The notes under the pieces: generated by a model
Seen by the model: only the letters and a program-made list of their open reading frames with translations
What the model was told of the DNA's origin: nothing
The model's database searches: none
NCBI RefSeq assembly: GCF_030063335.1
Contig: NZ_JASISW010000004.1
Span: 248,001-312,000 of the forward strand
Direction of reading: 5' to 3'
From: Rhodococcus sp. G-MC3
Lineage (GTDB): Bacteria > Actinomycetota > Actinomycetes > Mycobacteriales > Mycobacteriaceae
Length of the DNA stretch: 64,000 nt
In this document: positions 61,001-64,000 of the stretch, piece by piece
Numbering within the stretch: position 1 is the stretch's first letter
Layout: every line of letters begins with the position of its first letter
Position numbers and translations under genes: made by a program

Positions 61001-62433
61001 ACGTATCGGTTGCAGTCCGCGACCTCGTAGCGCATCCGACCATTCGTTCTCTCGCGGCGACGCTCGAATACGCGGACGCCGCGATCACACGGCCGGTGCC
61101 CGGTAGCTCCGACGGCGTTGCGGTGATACCCCTCGCACCGCCACAGGCACACTTGGACAGAACTACCGACGTTGCGCTCTACAACCTGCCGTTCACCATC
61201 GAGGTGAGCGCCCCGGTGAACGTGGGTGCACTCGAACTCGCACTTCGCGACGTCATCGAGCGTCACCGGACGCTCCGTACTGTCTACGCGGATTCGCAAT
61301 GGGGGCCGCGGCAGATCGTACGACCGATGGATGTGGCCGACATCCCGGTCGTCGAATACGCCGACATGGATTCGCTTCTTGCCATGCTGCACAGAGGCTT
61401 CGACGTTTCTTCCGATCTTCCGATTCGTATCGGATACACCCGCGGCGCCACGACACACATCGTCGGTTGCACGATCCACCACATCGCGGCCGACGGGTGG
61501 TCACTCGGTGTGCTGGCCCGCGACATACTGGGGGCCTACCTCGCGCGCGTCGACGGAGCCGCGCCCGCGTGGACAGAGCTCCCGCTTCACTACGCCGACT
61601 ATGCAGTGTGGGCAAACGCAGCCACATACGATTCCGACGTCGAATACTGGCGCCGCGAACTCGCAGGTTGTCCGAGCGAGTTGCCGCTTCCCTTCGATCG
61701 GGAGCGACCCTCCGTCGCGAGTCTTCGTGCCGGGCGTAGGCAGGCATACATCGAGGACTATGCAGTGCAGAAGTTGACCGATGTAGGGGCACGCGTCGGA
61801 GCGGGATTGTTCACTGCTGTCCGCGCTGCCTTGGTCATCACTCTTGCCCGGCTCACCTCCAGCACCGACATCGTCATCGGGACCCCGACTGCCGGCCGGA
61901 CGGATCCGATGCTCGACGACCTCGTCGGCATGTTCGTCAACACCCTGGCGATGAGGACCGACATCTCCGGCGCGGAGTACATGACGGATGTCGTTCGTCT
62001 GTGCCACGACACCGAGGTTCGCGCGCTGGACCATTCCGGCGTGCAGTTCGAGGAACTTGTCGGCGTCCTCGAGCCTGCACGCCCCAGTTGGGCACATCCG
62101 TTCTTCCAGGTTGCGCTGTCCTACGACACATTCGTTCCGATGCACCTCGACACAGCCGATCTGATCGCCGCAATTGTGCCGCGGCCGGTGGACGTCGCTC
62201 GGTGCGACATCCATGTTCATGTCGCTGCCGTTCATGTCGCTGCCGTTCATGTTGCTGCCGAACCCTCGTCAGCAGGGATCTCAGCGCTGAACATCGACGT
62301 CGTGTACTCCCACGATGTGTTCGAAGACTCCACTGTCGCGGCGTTCACCGACAGTTTTCTCGGCGTCGTATCGGAGCTGTGTACCGACCCATCTGCCCGA
62401 TGGGCGATCTCGCCGAACAACCAGGAGCGTTGA
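58036..62433 (+). CDS. Nonribosomal peptide synthetase, C-A-PCP-C
   Basis: A 1465-residue single-module synthetase with an extra condensation domain. The first C domain carries HHIVLDG (135-141). The adenylation domain carries YTSGTTGAPKG from 590 and NAYGPTETT from 721. The carrier domain has Ser974 in FDLGGNSLAATR. The terminal C domain carries HHIAADG (1148-1154) and ends without thioesterase or reductase. Reading the ten pocket positions by eye gives roughly D-T-V-F-I-G-A-C-S-K, which matches no specificity I can name. It activates one amino acid, condenses an upstream acyl or aminoacyl donor to it, and then needs an acceptor in trans. A short in-frame tandem repeat lies near the C-terminus. 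Upstream operator repeats suggest BlaI control. Confidence 0.92.
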   Translation: MSSFAAITTTSAQRDIWYAQNLSPAVPFTIAHYVDLVGEVDLQVLAHCADRAHREFGSTTVRFVDNDGAPEQRRAAGRLSVSVVDLRSEADPEAEAHRWMGDDCLTPCALDSPCLVTAAILRITDHRCFWYTRAHHIVLDGYGSMMVLRRTAELFLAATTGTTPDPVDPMSPVDTLTADAKYTASTRYERDKHYWANIMNEVESQTSLAGRSAPPAAHCHRVSGTIPNSAVPESDRWIERGTKTSTVMVAAFAAFHARMTDTPDTTLALPLAGRPTARLRQSGGTHSTVVPLPLPGIGTTTVDGAVKLTEVAVTGALRHQLFQSAYGSDDVHDRGPVVNLMLFDDRVPLGPVDGTLHILTTGPVADIALDIHQGRSDEQWGWEFEANPALYSPDDLDLLAQRFVHFLHQFLRPDDHDTNIAELELELPDRASPPVQSGRPATETSTLPGLLVRRCSDRAHCPAVRYNGSEISYSELDRESNSLAGALAAHGIRTGDTVAVMVPRSIDSVVAFWAVARSGATYLPIDSNFPPARIEYILADSAAKLALCIDSTHTSAGAVTTLRVDDAGNRRHGDALTAQIAPNDSAYVIYTSGTTGAPKGVSVTHAGLGPLVAHMDDVYRLSTESRILHCASTSFDTSLVEMLAAATAGCTLVVPPTEIAGGRELTSTMAHEGVTHLFATPSVLATLAPASLADLAVVISGGEPCPQQLADAVSEHVALFNAYGPTETTCSVTMTGALTPGESVTIGTPMRGVDTMVLDRSLRPRPVGTLGELYISAAAVARGYVGRPKETASRFVAAPFGRPGHRMYRTGDVVRRRVDGTLDYVGRGDAQVKLRGIRIEPAEVDAALCTFGPVQQSITTIVEPREGHSVLVSYVVAAPHTSIDPVAVRTFVAALLPAYMVPATVTVLDCVPLTPNGKVDMRALPSPTTAFEMSSVHAAPRGQTEVALAEIFTAVLALDSIDANISFFDLGGNSLAATRVVGQINACLHVSVAVRDLVAHPTIRSLAATLEYADAAITRPVPGSSDGVAVIPLAPPQAHLDRTTDVALYNLPFTIEVSAPVNVGALELALRDVIERHRTLRTVYADSQWGPRQIVRPMDVADIPVVEYADMDSLLAMLHRGFDVSSDLPIRIGYTRGATTHIVGCTIHHIAADGWSLGVLARDILGAYLARVDGAAPAWTELPLHYADYAVWANAATYDSDVEYWRRELAGCPSELPLPFDRERPSVASLRAGRRQAYIEDYAVQKLTDVGARVGAGLFTAVRAALVITLARLTSSTDIVIGTPTAGRTDPMLDDLVGMFVNTLAMRTDISGAEYMTDVVRLCHDTEVRALDHSGVQFEELVGVLEPARPSWAHPFFQVALSYDTFVPMHLDTADLIAAIVPRPVDVARCDIHVHVAAVHVAAVHVAAEPSSAGISALNIDVVYSHDVFEDSTVAAFTDSFLGVVSELCTDPSARWAISPNNQER
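62215..62259 (+). repeat. 15-bp tandem repeat, three copies, inside the NRPS
   Basis: The unit GTTCATGTCGCTGCC occurs three times in tandem (third copy with one change), encoding repeated VHVAA in the last condensation domain. It is in frame, so copy number could vary without breaking the gene. Confidence 0.85.
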
Positions 62434-62915
62434 TGTCGACATTCGATGGACTTCCCGTCCATATACTGCTGGTCCATGCAATTGTCGTGCTGGCACCGCT
62501 GACTGCGTTGCTCGAAATTGTCTGCGCCGTATGGCGTCCCGCTCGGCAACGCCTCGTCTGGCTCGTGTTGGCGCTCGCTGTGTCCACCATGATTCTCACA
62601 CCGATCACCACCGATGCAGGCGAATGGCTGGAAAGGCACATCCCCTCGACGGAGGCGCTGAGAACCCACACCGAACTGGGCGACTGGATGATCTATTTCG
62701 CTGCCGGACTTCTACTCGTTGCAGTTGCTCTGACGGCGCTGCACATTACTGAATCTCGATCGACCGGCCGGCGCACGATAACAACCGTCGTCGTGGCGAT
62801 CGCGGCAGTGGTCATCGGCGTGGGCTCCACCATCGGGGTGTACCGCATCGGCGAGTCGGGGGCCGAAGCAGTATGGGGCGACACCGAATACACCCAGCAA
62901 GCACCGGATGAATAG
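62433..62915 (+). CDS. DUF2231 membrane protein
   Basis: A 160-residue protein with four predicted helices of the DUF2231 type: FDGLPVHILLVHAIVVLAPLTALL, RLVWLVLALAVSTMILTPITTDAGEWLE, WMIYFAAGLLLVAVALTAL and ITTVVVAIAAVVIGVGSTIGVYRIGESGAEAVW. The conserved HxLxxH (PVHILLVHA) at the start hints at a metal or haem site. Its ATG overlaps the NRPS stop by one base with AGGAG before it, so it is co-translated with the NRPS, possibly as a membrane partner. Confidence 0.85.
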   Translation: MSTFDGLPVHILLVHAIVVLAPLTALLEIVCAVWRPARQRLVWLVLALAVSTMILTPITTDAGEWLERHIPSTEALRTHTELGDWMIYFAAGLLLVAVALTALHITESRSTGRRTITTVVVAIAAVVIGVGSTIGVYRIGESGAEAVWGDTEYTQQAPDE

Positions 62916-62918
62916 CGG

Positions 62919-63806
62919 CTAGCGGAAGACGGACGTCGGAGGTTCCCCCCACTCGGGGCTCACGACGTCTTGCACCACATCGAACAATCCAACCGAAACC
63001 ACGCTCAGCGCTACGACGAACAACGCGATAACGAGCACCACCGAACGCTTCTGGGGCGGCGGAACGGGACCTGCCAGCGCTCGAACCCGTTCCACGATGT
63101 CACCTCCCGAACCTCCGGGTAGGTCCGTCGCGGACATTCTTCGATGCGCACTGTGCAGCAATGCAACTCGGGCGATGGCCTCTAGCACGACCTGGCGATC
63201 ACCCAGGGCAGCGAATTCGTCGGCCTGCCGCTCCGCGGCTCTCCGGACAATTACTGCGAGAGACCGTAGCAGCGGGTTCATCTCGGCGGAGACCTCGGCG
63301 GATTGAATCCAGAAATGATGACGGAACCGGAGGTGTGCCCTCTCGTGTGCCACGACAGCCGCGACCTGTTGCTCGTCGAGCGCCTCGATCAAGGCCGACG
63401 TCACCATCACGACGCCGCCTGCGGACGGCGAGGCGAAGGCGTCGGGCACATCGTCGTCGATGACAACGACATCGCTCACCGACGATCGCATTCGAGTGAA
63501 CGCGGCCGCTGCTCGGGCACTCGAGAACACCCTGGCGCCGTGCAACACCACACGGCACAGCCGCCACACGAGCACCGCAAGAACGAAGGCTCCTAGTACC
63601 CGTAGCCAGGGCACGGGCTGAGAGACGAGTACAGCACCCACCGCGGCTGCTGATGACGCAACAGCAAACGCGGTTACCAACGCCAACACCGGAACGACGA
63701 ACACCGTTGCCGCGGGGGTCAGGCTGCGACTCAGGATCGGCCGGGCAGGCCATAACGCGATACAGAGAATCCACGGCGTGAGGGCAACGAGGAGAAAGCC
63801 CGTCAA
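62919..63806 (-). CDS. M56-family (BlaR1-like) membrane metallopeptidase
   Basis: A 295-residue integral membrane zinc peptidase. It has three N-terminal helices in the first 80 residues, a cytoplasmic HExxH site (His154-Glu155, His158 in VVAHERAHLR) with the third ligand likely Glu193 in AAERQADEF, and a C-terminal helix (VVLVIALFVVALSVVSVGLFDVV). It lacks the external penicillin-binding sensor of classic BlaR1. Its TTG start overlaps the BlaI-type stop by 4 bases, as in blaI-blaR pairs. It presumably cleaves or inactivates the repressor after an unknown signal. Confidence 0.88.
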   Translation of the reverse strand: MTGFLLVALTPWILCIALWPARPILSRSLTPAATVFVVPVLALVTAFAVASSAAAVGAVLVSQPVPWLRVLGAFVLAVLVWRLCRVVLHGARVFSSARAAAAFTRMRSSVSDVVVIDDDVPDAFASPSAGGVVMVTSALIEALDEQQVAAVVAHERAHLRFRHHFWIQSAEVSAEMNPLLRSLAVIVRRAAERQADEFAALGDRQVVLEAIARVALLHSAHRRMSATDLPGGSGGDIVERVRALAGPVPPPQKRSVVLVIALFVVALSVVSVGLFDVVQDVVSPEWGEPPTSVFR

Positions 63807-64000
63807 GACGGTTTCTCCGAACGTGACGAAGACAGCAATTCGCGCAGCGTGGCCTCGTCCTCGGACCCGAGTGCGGCGACGAAGTTCGCCAACACCTCGG
63901 CCCTGGCAACCTTGCTGTCGAGTTCGGTGTGCATGCGGAGCGCTGCTTTCAGTGCAGGAAGCGACTCGGCGGGCGCAGCCAGCGAATAAACGAACGACCT
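63803..64000 (-). CDS. BlaI/MecI-type repressor, C-terminal part only
   Basis: The last 65 residues of a gene that starts beyond the right edge. The segment AALRMHTELDSKVARAEVLANFVAALGSEDEATLRELL matches the dimerisation helices at the end of BlaI-family repressors, and the coupling to an M56 peptidase supports this. The winged helix is outside the window. Its likely targets include its own promoter and the TGTA/TACA array before the NRPS. Confidence 0.72.
   Translation of the reverse strand, partial: RSFVYSLAAPAESLPALKAALRMHTELDSKVARAEVLANFVAALGSEDEATLRELLSSSRSEKPS

Noticed and set aside
58036-62915. NRPS locus as a siderophore cluster
   Set aside because: No iron transporter, siderophore reductase, salicylate or hydroxamate gene is near, so there is no support beyond the presence of an NRPS.
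1-64000. CRISPR arrays, tRNA or rRNA genes, insertion sequences
   Set aside because: No regularly spaced repeats, cloverleaf-like or ribosomal sequences, or transposase motifs were seen on either strand.

Overview
The window is GC-rich chromosomal DNA from an actinobacterium, most likely a Rhodococcus or close mycolic-acid relative. This is inferred from gene content: a carboxylic acid reductase, TIGR03086/DinB-type and WYL-domain proteins, several GAF-ANTAR regulators, an FprB-type reductase with a fused ferredoxin, a PASTA-less Ser/Thr kinase and many 4-base stop/start overlaps. No rRNA, tRNA, CRISPR array or insertion sequence was recognised, and the gene density is that of ordinary chromosome.

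Positions 1-6.6 kb hold a divergent glycosyltransferase island: GT2, GT4 and a WcbI-like protein leftward, and GT4, a shrunken GT4, a GT28-like enzyme and a GT2 rightward. Next come a GNAT enzyme, glycogen debranching enzyme GlgX, an acyl-CoA dehydrogenase with a gamma-butyrolactone-receptor-like TetR, IPP isomerase, a thioesterase, a broken Tat-exported gene, carboxylic acid reductase (14.0-17.5 kb), a TIGR03086 protein with a WYL regulator, an AurF-like diiron oxygenase with FprB, one more glycosyltransferase, and an AAHS-type MFS transporter.

Positions 24.4-30.2 kb hold a leftward, tightly overlapping six-gene operon that reads as a mycosporine-like amino acid (UV sunscreen) pathway: a HAD-fold protein lacking its nucleophile, a DDGS-type sugar phosphate cyclase (MysA), an O-methyltransferase (MysB), an ATP-grasp enzyme (MysC), a D-Ala-D-Ala-ligase-like enzyme (MysD) and a TauD/TfdA Fe(II)/2-oxoglutarate oxygenase. 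The last gene is the natural candidate for a product-modifying step. A PucR regulator divergent from gabT-gabD follows (30.4-35.0 kb). Then comes a C1/sarcosine region (35.0-41.6 kb): a GntR regulator, soxBDAG and purU. The sox operon and purU share an identical 13-base palindromic element.

From 41.9 to 47.0 kb four GAF-ANTAR proteins cluster around a pyridoxal kinase, a CsbD stress protein and two small membrane proteins. The rest includes an Imm-5-like protein, an alpha/beta hydrolase, a TetR/MFS efflux pair, an XRE-ADH-SDR unit, an EAL-DICT protein, a membrane Ser/Thr kinase, an APC permease, and a 1465-residue NRPS with order C-A-PCP-C and a DUF2231 membrane protein. The right edge holds an M56 metallopeptidase and the C-terminus of a BlaI-type repressor. 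A dense set of TGTA/TACA inverted repeats just upstream of the NRPS has the form of BlaI operators, suggesting that the peptidase/repressor pair controls this NRPS rather than a beta-lactamase.
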